NCBI RefSeq assembly: GCF_905171765.1
Contig: NC_053392.1
Span: 36,650,956-36,714,955, forward strand
Reading direction: 5' to 3'
Origin: Bufo bufo
Taxonomy: Eukaryota > Chordata > Amphibia > Anura > Bufonidae
Length of the DNA: 64,000 bases
Part shown: one piece after another, positions 1 to 10,173 of the stretch
Numbering within the stretch: the stretch's first letter is position 1
Layout: each line of letters begins with the position of its first letter
Notes under the pieces: model-generated
What the model saw: only the letters and a program-made list of their open reading frames with translations
Told to the model about the DNA's origin: nothing
The model's database searches: none
Translations under genes and position numbers: made by a program

Positions 1-24
1 TTTTATGGGGATCTGTGTATGACA

Positions 25-99
25 GTTATGGCGGGGATCTGTGGATGACACATATATAGCATCTTATGCTATGTGTCAGCCACAGATCCCCTCCATAAC
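25..99. repeat. 30-bp-arm hairpin
   Basis: Two 30-base arms (25-54 and 70-99) are inverted copies with two mismatches and enclose a 15-base AT-rich loop. A partial direct copy of the arm lies at 4-22, so this may be the edge of a short tandem repeat cut by the window start. No coding potential is seen. Confidence 0.7.
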
Positions 100-130
100 A
101 GTGTCCCTGTAGTGAATGACCCTCAATACA

Positions 131-548
131 GGGGCTGGGGGTCGCATCTGCTTTTATACACGGGCCACGCTCACTGTATATTATCGTATCTGTAATAGTT
201 AATTGTTCTGTATATAATCGGGTAATCAGCGCCTGTATACTTACAACTACAAGCGCTCGGTAGCAGAGAGGAGGGAGGAGGCAGGCCGGGAGGACGGGTG
301 CTGGCAGCGTGAGTCACTACGTCATGCGCACACGCTGCCTGCTTCATTCATAAAGTGGGCGGCACAGGCGTGTGACGTGGTGACTCACGCTGCCAGCGCC
401 CGTCCTCCTGGCGCTGATTACCCGATTATATACATAACAATTAACTATTACAGATACGATTATACAGTGAGCGGGGCCCGTGTAGTAGAATACAGTCACT
501 ACACGGGCCCCGCTGTCATTATAAAAGCAGATGCCGGTCCCCAGCCCC
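131..548. mobile_element. Fold-back (MITE-like) element
   Basis: Bases 131-240 reappear as a reverse complement at about 410-548, and an inner pair (about 293-317 and 376-400) extends the palindrome around a short loop. Both outer ends carry GGGGCTGGGG-type sequence. The whole stretch is one long imperfect hairpin, as in non-autonomous DNA transposons. The short ORFs on both strands are by-products of the palindrome. The superfamily is not identifiable. Confidence 0.65.
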
Positions 549-562
549 TCCTCCCTCACAGC

Positions 563-600
563 TGATACACCCGCCGCGCGGCATCACGGCGGGTGTATCA
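563..600. repeat. Perfect 14-bp hairpin
   Basis: TGATACACCCGCCG (563-576) and its exact reverse complement (587-600) flank a 10-base loop. It lies directly downstream of the fold-back element and may be a remnant of an element end. No tract of T residues follows, so nothing supports a terminator role. Confidence 0.7.
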
Positions 601-700
601 TTGAAAATTCGGCAAAATCAGCAGCATTCGCCACATAAGACGCACTGCTATTTCCCCCCCACTTTTGGGGGTAAAAAAGTGGGTCTTATAGGGCGAGAAA
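601..700. repeat. Short fold-back repeat
   Basis: A 'cataagacgcact' arm near 635 pairs imperfectly with 'agtgggtcttatag' near 678, with runs of C and of G/T in the loop. This resembles small fold-back repeats common in amphibian and reptile genomes (family knowledge, name uncertain). It runs directly into the next repeat. Confidence 0.5.
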
Positions 701-1096
701 TACGGTAACGAAGATTGAGAATATAGTGCTATAATCGTTATATTCGTCAATTCTAGCAATACAACCATTAGGAACTTAGCTCTAAGTTGAATTTGCAATG
801 CAATTAATGCAGATTATATTAATCGCATTGCGAATTCAACTTACCACACGTCAACTACGTAATTTTCCATGGAGTTTTACCATGGATCCCCCTCCGGCAT
901 GCCACAGTCCAGGTGTTAGTCCCCTTGAAACAACTTTTCCATCACTATTGTGGCCAGAAAGAGTCCCTGTGGGTTTAAAAATTCGCCTGTCTATTGAAGT
1001 CTATAGCGGTTCGCCCGGTTCGCCCGTTCGCGAACATTTGTGTAAATTCACGTTCACCGTTCGCGAACGGAAAATTTAATGTTCGCGACATCTCTA
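700..1096 (-). mobile_element. Non-autonomous hAT-like element, copy 1 (partial)
   Basis: This matches the complete copy at 44433-45111 in reverse orientation and ends in the same terminal motif, GACATCTCTA (1087-1096). It contains the GTTCGCGAAC-rich end and the CCATGGATCCCCCTCCGGC block shared with the copies at 44433 and 53657. The far end is missing. A 93-codon frame at 798-1079 is discussed under findings and is not called as a gene. Confidence 0.7.
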
Positions 1097-1315
1097 TACA
1101 GAACCTGTTCTATTAAATGCTTATACAAGTAGAGCCCCCCGACAGAATGGAGAGGGTGTCAGCAGTAAGTTTGTGTTGACGTCACTGATTATTTTGCCCT
1201 TCCTCTGATCCGTCAGAACAATAACCCCCAAAAAACTGATCCTGTCAGCATTTGGTCAGTAATCCATCAGTATCGCTAATGTAAAAAGAAAAAACAGGAT
1301 CCAAAACAGAGATGA
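1097..1315. other. Unassigned stretch
   Basis: No gene, RNA or clear repeat structure is recognised. The text contains degenerate tandem-like words (cagtaa, gtcag), possibly old repeat debris. Confidence 0.3.
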
Positions 1316-1860
1316 CTAGTGATGAGCGGCAGTAGTCATATTCGAATTCGCGATATTTCGCGAAATTTTCGTAGAATATTCGGCAAATATTCGCAAATTC
1401 GAATATTCGTTATATTCTGCAATTTTTTACTCGAAAAATCAACAAGGTAATGATCGCGTAATATGCGAATTTTCGAATTTTCAAATTTTTCAATTGCCGA
1501 GCAAAACCATGATTCCTCCCTGCTTCTTGCTTGTGGGCCAATGAGTCATAGCACTATATCTAATATATATATTTTTTGAATATTCGTAATATTCTAAAAC
1601 AAGAATATATAGCAATACAGCCAATATTCGAAAAAAACGAATGTTGAGCAATTTAGCTAATATAGTGCTATAATATTTTTTCCAATAGTTGAATTTTTTT
1701 TCCAATCTGAACTACTATATTAGCTAAATTGCTCTACAATCGTTTTTCTCGAATATTCGCTATATTGCTATATATTCTTGTTTTAGAATATTACGAATAT
1801 TCTAAAAAACAAATATATTCGATATAGTGCTATATATTAGTTTTTTAGAATATTCATTAT
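1316..1860. mobile_element. AT-rich fold-back element
   Basis: It starts AGTGATGAGCGGCAG, the same end seen inverted near 20300. It contains many copies of 'aatattcg'. About 1575-1670 is repeated inverted at about 1700-1800, which makes a long AT-rich palindrome. It is probably a non-autonomous DNA transposon of the same family as 19480-20315. The 71-codon minus-strand ORF here is an artefact of the palindrome. Confidence 0.6.
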
Positions 1861-1867
1861 TTTTCCC

Positions 1868-2985
1868 ATTTAACCCCTTAAGGACTCAGCCCTATTTCAC
1901 CTTAAGGACTTTTTTGCAAATCTGACCAGTGTCAGTTTAAGTTCTGATAACTTTAAAACTCTTTGACTTATCCAGGCCATTCTGAGAGTGTTTTTTCGTC
2001 ACATATTGTACTTCATGACACTGGTAAAATGAAGTAAAAAAAAAATCATTTTTATTTATAAAAAAATACCAAATTTACCAAAGATTTGTAAAAACTTGCA
2101 AATTTCCAAGTTTCAATTTCTCTACTTCTATAATACATAGTAATACCTCCAAAAAAAGTTGTTGCTTTACATTCCCCATATGTATACTTCATGTTTGGAT
2201 CATTTTGGAAATGATATTTTATTTTTTGGGGATGTTACAAGGCTTAGAAGTTTAGAAGCAAATCTTGAAATTTTTCAGAAATTTTCAAAAACCCAATTTT
2301 TAGGGACCAGTTCAGGTCTGAAGTCACTTTGCGAGGCTTACATAATAGAAACCACCCAAAAATGACCCCATTCTAGAAACTACACCCCTCAAGGTATTCA
2401 AAACTGATTTTACTAACTTTGTTAACCCTTTAGGTGTTCCACAAGAATTAATGGAAAATAGAGATACAATTTCAAAATTTCACTTTTTTGGCAGATTTTC
2501 CATTTTAATATTTTTTTTCCAGTTACAAAGCAAGGGTGAACAGCCAAACCAAACTCAATATTTACGGCCCTGATTCTGTAGTTTACAGAAACACCCCATA
2601 TGTGGTCGTAAATCGCTATACGGGCACACGGCAGGGCGCAGAAGGAAAGGAATGCCATACGGTTTTTGGAAGGCAGATTTTGCTGGACTGGTTTTTTTGA
2701 CACCATGTCCCATTTGAAGCCCCCCTGATGCACCCCTAGAGTAGAAACTCCAAAAAATTGACCCCATTTTAGAAACTACGGGATAGGGTGGCAGTTTATT
2801 TAATACTAGTTTAGGGTACATATGATTTTTGGTTGCTCTATATTACACTTTTTGTGAGGCAAGGTAACAAGAAATATCTTTTTTGGCAACGTTTTTATTT
2901 TTTGTTATTCACCTGACAGGTTAGATCATGGAATATTTTTATAGACCAGGTTGTCACGGATGCGGCGATACTTAATATGTATACT
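1868..2985. repeat. Long interspersed repeat, non-coding
   Basis: The stretch opens CCCCTTAAGGACTCAGCC and contains phrases such as 'gaccccattctagaaactacacccctcaa' split over two lines near 2370 and again near 2762. I recall this style as a very common anuran repeat, but the superfamily is unknown to me. The frames are short and broken. The right limit is uncertain. Confidence 0.45.
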
Positions 2986-2989
2986 TTTT

Positions 2990-3120
2990 TTTTCTGAGCG
3001 GATCCTTTTCCATTCAGAATGCATTAGGGCAAAACTGATCAGTTTTGGACCGCTTCTTAGAGCCCATGACGGATCTCACAAACGGAAAGCCAAAACGCTA
3101 GATGTGAAAGTAGCCTTAAT
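2990..3120. repeat. Short interspersed repeat fragment
   Basis: About 130 bases end in 'gtgaaagtagcc' and contain GATCAGTTTTGGACCGCTT. The style is that of a common frog repeat. Its class is not determined. Confidence 0.35.
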
Positions 3121-3123
3121 AAA

Positions 3124-3345
3124 TGTGGTTTACGGTCCACGCTGTGATTCACAGTTGACAGATTTTCTGCACATGTTTTGGCTGTGTCCAGAGGCTATTC
3201 CATTCTATTCCAGGATGGCACTTCTATTTACAGCTGAGTGCTGGATATTGGGTGATCTATCTAAGGTTAATTGCCATAAGTACAAAAAGATCCTTTTGAT
3301 TAGAATTATGTTTCTAGCTGGATTCAACACAGGCGCACGATTTTT
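3124..3345 (+). pseudogene. L1/Tx1-type LINE ORF2 C-terminal scrap
   Basis: The plus-strand frame around 3150-3345 reads a cysteine/tryptophan-rich LINE tail ('DFLHMFWLCPEA') followed by 'WILGDLSKVNCHKYKKIL'. The same text, only slightly changed ('WILSDLSKVGCHKYKRTV'), is the ORF2 C-terminus of the full-length L1 at 37863-43811. This is therefore a short 3' fragment of that family in the opposite orientation. No RT or endonuclease domain remains, and the fragment is joined to unrelated repeats on both sides. Confidence 0.75.
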
Positions 3346-3352
3346 GAAATGC

Positions 3353-3612
3353 TGACAGGGCTGGCCGGAGGAGGAGATCGCGGCTGGCCCTAACAATCAA
3401 CAGAAGGAAGGGGCGGTTTTCTGCGGCTGCTACCAGCAAGTAGACGCCCTACTTGCTGGTAGAAAGGTAATTAGCATATCATAAAAGTAAGTTTTTTTAT
3501 AAATCTACTGAACGAAAATTATTAAAAACATAATGTATGGAAATATGGCAGGATAGGGATTATAAGTACACAAAAAAAAATGAGTTTAGTGGGGTGACAG
3601 AAGCCCTTTAAG
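3353..3612. repeat. Interspersed repeat ending in CCCTTTAA
   Basis: The right end 'gtgacagaagccctttaa' resembles the termini of the TTAA-flanked fold-back at 59652-60247 but is not identical. The left end is unclear. It is non-coding. Confidence 0.4.
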
Positions 3613-4250
3613 GCAAACTTCTACAGCAACACTCGTGGTAGAAAGGACCTTGATGACCTCATAGCCATGTGACCAGTAATATTGCTAGGTTACTGGTCAC
3701 ATGGTGATGATGTCATCTAAGGTCCTAGAGAATCACAGCTCTCACAGTACGCTGCCTGGAGTGCCGGCAGGCATGGCAGCACCCCCTGTGTAGCTGACAG
3801 CCTGACACCCGGGGCAATGGCTAGCAGGGCTCAAGAGGCAGTTGCCTTGGGCCCCCCAGGAGCTACTGGGCCCGGGGCAGCTGCCGCTTTTGCCCCTTGT
3901 TAAAGACGGCCCTGACTTAAGCCATAGCTAAAGAAACCAGCCTGGGGCGAAAAACAATAAGGGTCCCCCAATGACACTTGATGACTTTTACAGAAGAAAC
4001 TGTATATTGTGTGGCACAGTGTATGCTATATGTGTATAACATAAACATATTTCATATGAAAACTTACAGTTACTTGGCTTGGCCTTTGGGGATCTCGGAC
4101 ACCACTTCAACACTTTGGCCGGGGGCTCGGTGGAGCTGATGTTGTGTTTTATCCTAATGAGAAAGATTTCATAATAAGGATTTGGATAATGGGCAGAGGG
4201 ATAGCAGAGCAGGCAGAGGTTGGTGCTGCTACTAGGGGGTCATACCATGG
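3613..4250. other. Unassigned intergenic stretch
   Basis: Contains a G/C-rich block (about 3740-3910) and ordinary single-copy-looking sequence. No ORF, RNA or terminal repeat can be supported. Confidence 0.3.
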
Positions 4251-4254
4251 GGGA

Positions 4255-5105
4255 GTAATAAAGCCCACCATACTGCCCCCCCCCCCAGTAGAAATAATTC
4301 TCCTTATAATGTGACAGTGCAAAAAATACCCCCTTGTACCCTTGTAATGCCCCCAGTTGAGCTAATGTCCCCATAGTGCCCCCATAATGTGGCAGTATAA
4401 AATACCCCAATATAGTGCCCCCAGTAAATGCCCCCATAGTGCTCCTCTCCCCCCTCCCTCCTAGTGCCCCCCATAATGTACCAGTATAAAATGCCCCATA
4501 TATAGTGCCCCAGTAGATGCCCTCAGTGTCCCCCATAATTTTTAAGTATAAAATACCCCTTCTCAGTGCCCCGTAGATGACCCCATAGTACTCACCATAA
4601 TGTGTCCTAGTATAAAATGCCCCTATACAGAGCCCCCATATAAAATAGCAGTTCTTTGTGGCCTCAGTAGATGCCCCTATAGTGCCCACCAATAATGTGC
4701 CAGTAAGAAGTGCCCCCAATGTGCCAGTAATAAGTGCCCCCATAGATGTCCCCCAATAATGTGCCAGTAAAATGTGCCCTCATAGATGCCCCCCAATCAT
4801 GTGCCAGTAATAAGAGCCCCCCCACCATCATGTGTCAGTAACAAGAGCCCCCCCATATCATGTGCCAGTAGCCAGAGCCCCCCTATATCATGTGCCAGTA
4901 GCCAGAGCCCCCCTATATCATGTGCCAGTAGCCAGCCCCCCCCTATATCATGTGCCAGTAGCCAAAGCCCCTCCCCCTATCATGTGCCAGTAGCCTGAGC
5001 CCCCATCAACATGCGCCAGTAGCCATAGGCCCCCCTATCATGTGCCAGTAGCCATAGGGCCCCCCTATCATGTGCCAGTAGCCAGAGCCCCCCATCATGT
5101 GCCAG
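4255..5105. repeat. Minisatellite, about 40-bp then 30-bp units
   Basis: The first half (4255-4790) is built from degenerate units of the type 'ataatgtgccagtataa' plus 'tgccccca'. From about 4795 to 5105 the unit shortens to about 30 bases ('catgtgccagtagccagag' plus 'cccccctat') and becomes much more regular, with about ten copies. A poly-C run lies at 4269-4283. Frames on both strands are open only because the unit length is a multiple of three, so no protein is called. Confidence 0.85.
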
Positions 5106-5558
5106 CCCAGTAGCCACCAGTATTGACAACAACAAAAAAAGAACACTTATACTTACCTCCATGTCAGCGATGCGATGCAGGCCTTTTCCAGCCTGTGTCC
5201 CGCGGTGTACGGCTCAGGCGGCACGATGACCTCTGTTAGGCTGCCCGCCTAGTGCCTGCAGCCTATCAGAGGAAGGGGAAGGGACACACCTCTCCCTCCC
5301 CTGCCCTGCTGCACAGCCATCTGTATCGCTGTCCTGAGGACGGTGATACAGATGACTGGAGATGAACACTTCCACAATGGAAGCGCTCATCTCTGTGTGA
5401 CAAGTGTCCTGCCTATAGTTAGTTGCGGGTCGGCGCGGGGGGGGCCCTAAGGACTCTATGGAAGCGCCGGCCCTGCTTACTAGAGTGGCGGTGCAGCATG
5501 AGGGGCGCTGCCGGCCTCTTAACCAACTTCTTTTTTTTTTAACTGCACGGTTCCCGGA
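5106..5558. other. Repeat-like flank of the minisatellite, no gene
   Basis: Holds a short hairpin around 5318-5355 (CATCTGTATC/GATACAGATG) and G/C-rich text. It is probably the tail of the element that carries the minisatellite. A run of T near 5530 precedes the hAT remnant. Confidence 0.35.
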
Positions 5559-5559
5559 A

Positions 5560-6214
5560 CCCCCTGCTAAATTCCCAAGTGGCTCCTAGGGTTCCTGCAC
5601 CCACAAACCCAAGGTACACAATTGTCCAGCCAGGGCACAGTTCTGGAGGATGACGAGGTGGAGGATGAGGAGGAGGAGATGGAGGAGGAGGAACCATGTT
5701 CACAGCAGGGTGGCACCCAGACCAGCTCATGTCCATCACTGGTGCGTGGATGGGGGGATACAGAGGACACAGACGATACACCTCCCACAGAGGACAGCTT
5801 TTCATTGCCTCTGGGCAGCCTGGCACACATGAGCTATTACATGCTGCAGTGTCTCTGCAACGACCTCCGAGTTGCCCACATTCTAACTCGTGCTGATTAC
5901 TGGGTGGCCACGCTGCTGGATCCCCGTTACTAGGACAACGTACCATCCTTAATTCCCTCACTGGAGCGTGATCGTAAGATGCGCGAGTACAAGCGCACAC
6001 TGGTAGACGCGCTGCTGGTGGCATTCCCACCTGACAGCAGGGGCACAGTTAATGCACAAGGCGAAGGCAGAGGATGAGGAAGAGGGCGCCAACGCAGCTG
6101 GGGCACCGCCAGCACCTCAGAAGGCAGGGTTAGCATGGCCGACATGTGGAAAAGCTTTGTCAGCACGCCACAACAACCAGCAACACCAGCTTATATGGAA
6201 CGTCTTAGCAGGAG
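5560..6214 (+). pseudogene. hAT transposase, upstream fragment
   Basis: The plus-strand frame has an acidic tract (E/D-rich, 5640-5700) and then 'DYWVATLLDPRY', a well-conserved block of Ac/hAT transposases with ZBED-like relatives. Further on it reads 'MADMWKSFVSTPQQPATPAYMERLSR'-type text (in part). A TAG at 5931-5933 and a TGA near 6076 break the frame, and the N-terminal BED-finger half is missing. The frame stops at 6214, where a 7.2 kb insertion begins. It resumes at 13452 with the same 16 bases (6199-6214 = 13452-13467) and continues into the C-terminal dimerisation domain. It is a dead copy. Confidence 0.8.
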
Positions 6215-6750
6215 AAAAACACAGAAATATAGTGGCAATACTGGAGGAGCTGCTCAACCCCTAACACTGTAGCGTGTTTTTCATTGGGGGAGCAGCCCCA
6301 CCGCATGTGGACCGCAGCGAACGACTATCCCCAGCAAAAAATGCATACGGTGGAGGATGTCGGCGCGGTCCACATGCACCACAAGGGCATCCTACACAAA
6401 ACGGAGCATTGTGCGGATGTAAATACAATCATATAAATCACAGAAAAAATGCACCAAACGGATATGCCACTGACTATACTAGCCAGTATAGTCAGTGGCA
6501 TATCCGTTTGGTGCATTTTTTTTGTGATTTATATGATTGTATTTACATCCGCACAATGCTCCGTTTTGTGTAGGATGCCCTTGTGGTGCATGTGGACCGC
6601 GCCGACATCCTCCACCGTATGCATTTTTTGCTGGGGATAGCCGTTCGCTGCGGTCCACATGCGGTGGGGCTGCTCCCCCAATGAAAAACACGCTACAGTG
6701 TTAGGGGTTGAGCAGCTCCTCAAGTATTGCCACTATATTTCTGTGTTTTT
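6215..6750. repeat. 266-bp-arm near-perfect palindrome
   Basis: Left arm 6215-6480 and right arm 6485-6750 are reverse complements with only a few mismatches (for example near 6244, 6325 and 6445) around a 4-base spacer. It arises where an inverted part copy meets unit 1. ORFs here come in mirrored pairs and are not genes. Confidence 0.85.
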
Positions 6751-6943
6751 GTCTTGTTTTATATGTAGTGTATGTGCCTTTACCTGGCATTCAAACACTC
6801 TTTTGCACCTGGTGACCTCCATCACAGGGTCTGATATGGGTGTGGCTTGCAGTCTGGCTTTGTTCACATTGCACTAGTTGTCCTGCTAGGCGTTTGGAAG
6901 CCTGGCTGTGAGCTGGATTTTATTTCAAGACACGGAGGCTTCA

Positions 6944-7080
6944 TATTGCTTAACCCTTTCTTTACTACACACAATAGCAGCAAAGAATCAAACAACAAAA
7001 TCCACCAATGGGCACACAGCCCTCCCCCTTAGTCACAGTATAAAGGGAACACCCCATGAGTCCTTCCTCCTCTTTCTTTG
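6944..7080 (+). repeat. DIRS left inverted terminal repeat
   Basis: It is the reverse complement of 12440-12576 with about one or two differences. The outermost bases (6920-6943) differ from the right end and are instead matched by the internal complementary region, which is normal for DIRS. Confidence 0.9.
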
Positions 7081-7794
7081 CTGCTACACAAGTTAAGTAT
7101 TCTACCCTCCTGCTTGTCAGGAGTGGTGGTATTGTTGTTCTATATAAATTTGACTGTTTTTATAACATTTTAGGGCGATTTATTGTTCCCCTGATGATTG
7201 ATTGCCTGCTTTTGCTGGTCTGACATTTTTCCCATAGCATTTATTTGCCGTTTCTTCCCCTTACAGGCTCTTTTCCTGTCCCCCCCCCTCCTTCTTTCCT
7301 TAGCTTAGGATCGGGGGGTTATTGGGTTATTCTCTGTTCTACCTGTATTCGGTGCTGAGGCGGGTACCTTCTCCTCCGCTGCACCGTCGCGTCCGAGATC
7401 TCGTGTCGTCTCGCGAGGTCTGGGCCGCCATCTCTCCTTCCCCTGCTGCTCGTTCCCGCCACTCCGGCTGTTACGTCCGAAGTCTCGCGTGACTTTCCGA
7501 GATTTCGGACGTCTTCTGTTCAGAGCCGCACCGTTGGTTCATTCGGCGTGCGGTCTCCTTCCTCATCGTCACTCCGGAACGGCGGCTCCTTTTTGCTGCA
7601 GAGTGACTAACTCTGCTAGTAATCTCCTGGTCAGCCTTGGTTTAGGGTTAGTGTTAGTTAGCCCCAGGTGGTCTTTCCTAATTCTCACCTCAGGCAATAT
7701 CGCTTTTACTGTGCATACTCATGTCTACTCAAAGGCCCCACCTGCGGCCCTTGGGACCCCCTCTCATAGGGACTCACCTTGTCCCCCACAGAAT

Positions 7795-10173
7795 ATGGGG
7801 ATTATCCCATCTCCAGGGGGGGCTAATGCAGTATCATCTGACCCTCAGGCCCTGACCCTGCAGAATTCTATCTCTGAGGCCATTATCTCTGCCATGGGCT
7901 CTATGTCCTCAGTGTTAACACACTCTATATCCCAGGTCCTAATCGCCAATACTTCATCTGTGGTGGCCCCTAACCCCATTCCTATTCCAGCCCCTATTGC
8001 CTCCAGAAATGATATGACTGATGGCCTTGGTCCATCCAATGACAGCGCGCCTCGGCCGCGCAAAAGAGCCTGTCCGCGCCAGGCAGAAAAAGCACGGCAC
8101 TGGAAATCTGCTCGGTCCCACCCCGAGCTAGAGTCTGATTCTAACGGAGAATCTGAGGAGGAGGCTTTGATTGAATCCTATAATGATTCAGAGGAGTTTG
8201 ACGATGATATGTCACCTGCTCAGGGGACATCTGTCTCCTTTTCATCGTTGCCTAGGCGATCGATTGAGGTCGACCCGGCGGACCCGGGCCAATCCGTTTC
8301 CCTTATGGACCCAGCAGGGGAGGCTCTCTTTGACCCGGACTCCTTACACCACCCCAGGTCCGCAGAATGGCTTCCGGCTCCCCACATTGCTAATTACTTG
8401 GAGTCCATGGTCCGTAAACCCCTTAGCAAGGAGGCACGGAACAAACTCCGGGCAGAATGCCCTCGCCTGGCGATACCTAATAAGGTATGCGATACACCGG
8501 TCGTGGACCCAAAGATGGTCCAATTCTTGTCCAAAACGGGATTTAGCCCCAAGAGAGGCCTGGACTCGGCCCTTAAAGCTTGTCAAGACAAGCTACTTGA
8601 TATTATGGGGCCACTAACAAAGATTTTTGATTTGGCGGAATCCGCCAAGGCTGAAGGCCAAATGGTCGACCCGGACGAACTCCGTGGTTGGGCCCAAAGA
8701 GCCATTTGCATGGCAGGTAATGCAAACACCTCCCTCAGTATTGAACGGCGCAAAGCCATTTTGTTAAAAATTGAGCCAAAATTGACCAATATGGCTTTGT
8801 CAGAGTCCGGCAAGGATGCCCAAGGTTTCCTCTTTGGGGATCCCTTCATTAAGGAACTGGGAAAATTTGTAGGGACCTTTACCGCATTGGATAAAGCCCA
8901 AACGTCGATGCGTAGGGTATTCAGTGGTAGGGTTTCCACCAGGGCCGGCAGTACCAGGGGCCGTCTGTCCGGCCGTTCCTCTTTCCAGACCCGAGGTTCG
9001 GGTCGAGGCTCCTTCTCGTCATACCGCCCACCTGTCCACGAACAGAGACACCAACCGTCATTCTTCCCTTCCCGTGGTGCTTCCGGACGGGGAAGACCTT
9101 ACAGAGGAAACCCAAACCTCAGACGCCCATTTGGTAAGTCTACCTCCACTTCTCCCTTTTTCGGAAAACTGTGTAGGGGGCAGACTCCAACATTTTATTC
9201 ATGCTTGGGCGCTCATTACCAACGACCCCTGGGTGTTGTCCACGGTTCGGGGTTTCCACATAGAGCTAGTCGCCCCTCCCGTACTCCCATCCCCGCTCCC
9301 TTCCACGTTCCGTTCACAGGAATCCCAGAGCCTCATAGATGTGGAACTAAGGGCCTTGTATCTCAAGGGAGCTGTAGAACCGGCTCCTCTCGATCACGAA
9401 GGGGTTATCAGCAGTATTTTCCTGGTGGAGAAAAAGGGAGGCCAGTTCCGTCCCGTTATCAATCTCAAGGCACTGAATGTTTTTGTCAGGTACAGGCATT
9501 TCAAGATGGAGGGCATCCATCTTCTAAGAGACATGCTACTGCCCGGGGACTGGATGGCCAAGTTAGATCTCAAGGATGCTTACTTGACGGTTCCGATTTC
9601 TCCTCCTTCCAGGGATCTTCTGCGTTTCCATTGGCAAGGGACGGTTTGGCGCTTCGCGTGCCTCCCCTTCGGTCTCTCGTCCGCCCCCTGGTGTTTCACC
9701 AAGCTGATGCGTCCGGTAGTGGCATGGCTCCACTATCGGGGGGTGAGACTGATAATCTATCTGGACGATATTCTGATTATGGCGGAGGACCGTCCCTCTC
9801 TGCTGTCCCACCTGCAGATGTCAATTCATCTTCTTTCAGCTCTGGGCTTCATTATCAACCGAGAGAAGTCTTGTCTAATTCCTTCTCAGTCCATGGAGTT
9901 TCTCGGATTCCAACTGGACTCTCTGTCCTTGACTCTCAGTCTTCCCAATTCGAAGGTGCGGTCGATCCGCAAAGAGTTACGCCGCACTCTATCCCTTCCG
10001 CAGATTTCCCTGCGTCATTTGGCCAGAGTGATAGGTCCATTGTCATCTTCCATTCAGGCTATCTTTCCGGCTCCCCTTCATTATCGGGCCCTGCAGCGCC
10101 TCAAAATCGCACACCTGCATGCCGGTGCCTCTTATGCGGATCTGATCTCTTTGGATCAGGAAACGAGAGATGA
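7795..10173 (+). CDS. DIRS gag-like protein (ORF1)
   Basis: This is the putative nucleocapsid or gag-like protein of the DIRS element. The frame is open from 7489 (a GTG), but the first in-frame ATG that suits the domain is at 7795. An ATG at 7721 lies in another frame. An acidic serine-rich stretch (about residues 100-150) precedes the conserved core 'WLPAPHIANYLESMVRKPL', and that core runs to about 8900. A basic Arg/Gly-rich tail (RGR, GRG motifs, about 8930-9130) suits nucleic acid binding. Beyond about 9150 the frame overlaps RT in another frame and reads Ser/Pro/Gly-rich text, so the true C-terminus may be nearer 9150. The frame ends at TGA 10171-10173. Confidence 0.75.
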   Translation: MGIIPSPGGANAVSSDPQALTLQNSISEAIISAMGSMSSVLTHSISQVLIANTSSVVAPNPIPIPAPIASRNDMTDGLGPSNDSAPRPRKRACPRQAEKARHWKSARSHPELESDSNGESEEEALIESYNDSEEFDDDMSPAQGTSVSFSSLPRRSIEVDPADPGQSVSLMDPAGEALFDPDSLHHPRSAEWLPAPHIANYLESMVRKPLSKEARNKLRAECPRLAIPNKVCDTPVVDPKMVQFLSKTGFSPKRGLDSALKACQDKLLDIMGPLTKIFDLAESAKAEGQMVDPDELRGWAQRAICMAGNANTSLSIERRKAILLKIEPKLTNMALSESGKDAQGFLFGDPFIKELGKFVGTFTALDKAQTSMRRVFSGRVSTRAGSTRGRLSGRSSFQTRGSGRGSFSSYRPPVHEQRHQPSFFPSRGASGRGRPYRGNPNLRRPFGKSTSTSPFFGKLCRGQTPTFYSCLGAHYQRPLGVVHGSGFPHRASRPSRTPIPAPFHVPFTGIPEPHRCGTKGLVSQGSCRTGSSRSRRGYQQYFPGGEKGRPVPSRYQSQGTECFCQVQAFQDGGHPSSKRHATARGLDGQVRSQGCLLDGSDFSSFQGSSAFPLARDGLALRVPPLRSLVRPLVFHQADASGSGMAPLSGGETDNLSGRYSDYGGGPSLSAVPPADVNSSSFSSGLHYQPREVLSNSFSVHGVSRIPTGLSVLDSQSSQFEGAVDPQRVTPHSIPSADFPASFGQSDRSIVIFHSGYLSGSPSLSGPAAPQNRTPACRCLLCGSDLFGSGNER

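Noticed and set aside
563..600. Transcription terminator hairpin
   Set aside because: No T tract, eukaryotic context and no adjacent gene.
4240..4743. 167-codon minus-strand frame over the minisatellite, collagen-like in look
   Set aside because: Translation of a tandem repeat with no start context or homology.
5560..6214. Host ZBED-type domesticated gene
   Set aside because: Stops, missing N-terminus and an insertion show a dead transposon copy and not a domesticated gene.
7489..7794. N-terminal extension of DIRS ORF1 from a GTG
   Set aside because: No ATG, no family similarity, and it overlaps the probable 5' leader. The ATG at 7795 is preferred.
9150..10173. Ser/Pro/Gly-rich C-terminal part of the long DIRS frame 1 as a separate protein
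   Set aside because: It overlaps well-conserved RT in another frame and has no domain. Kept only as a note on the dual open frame.
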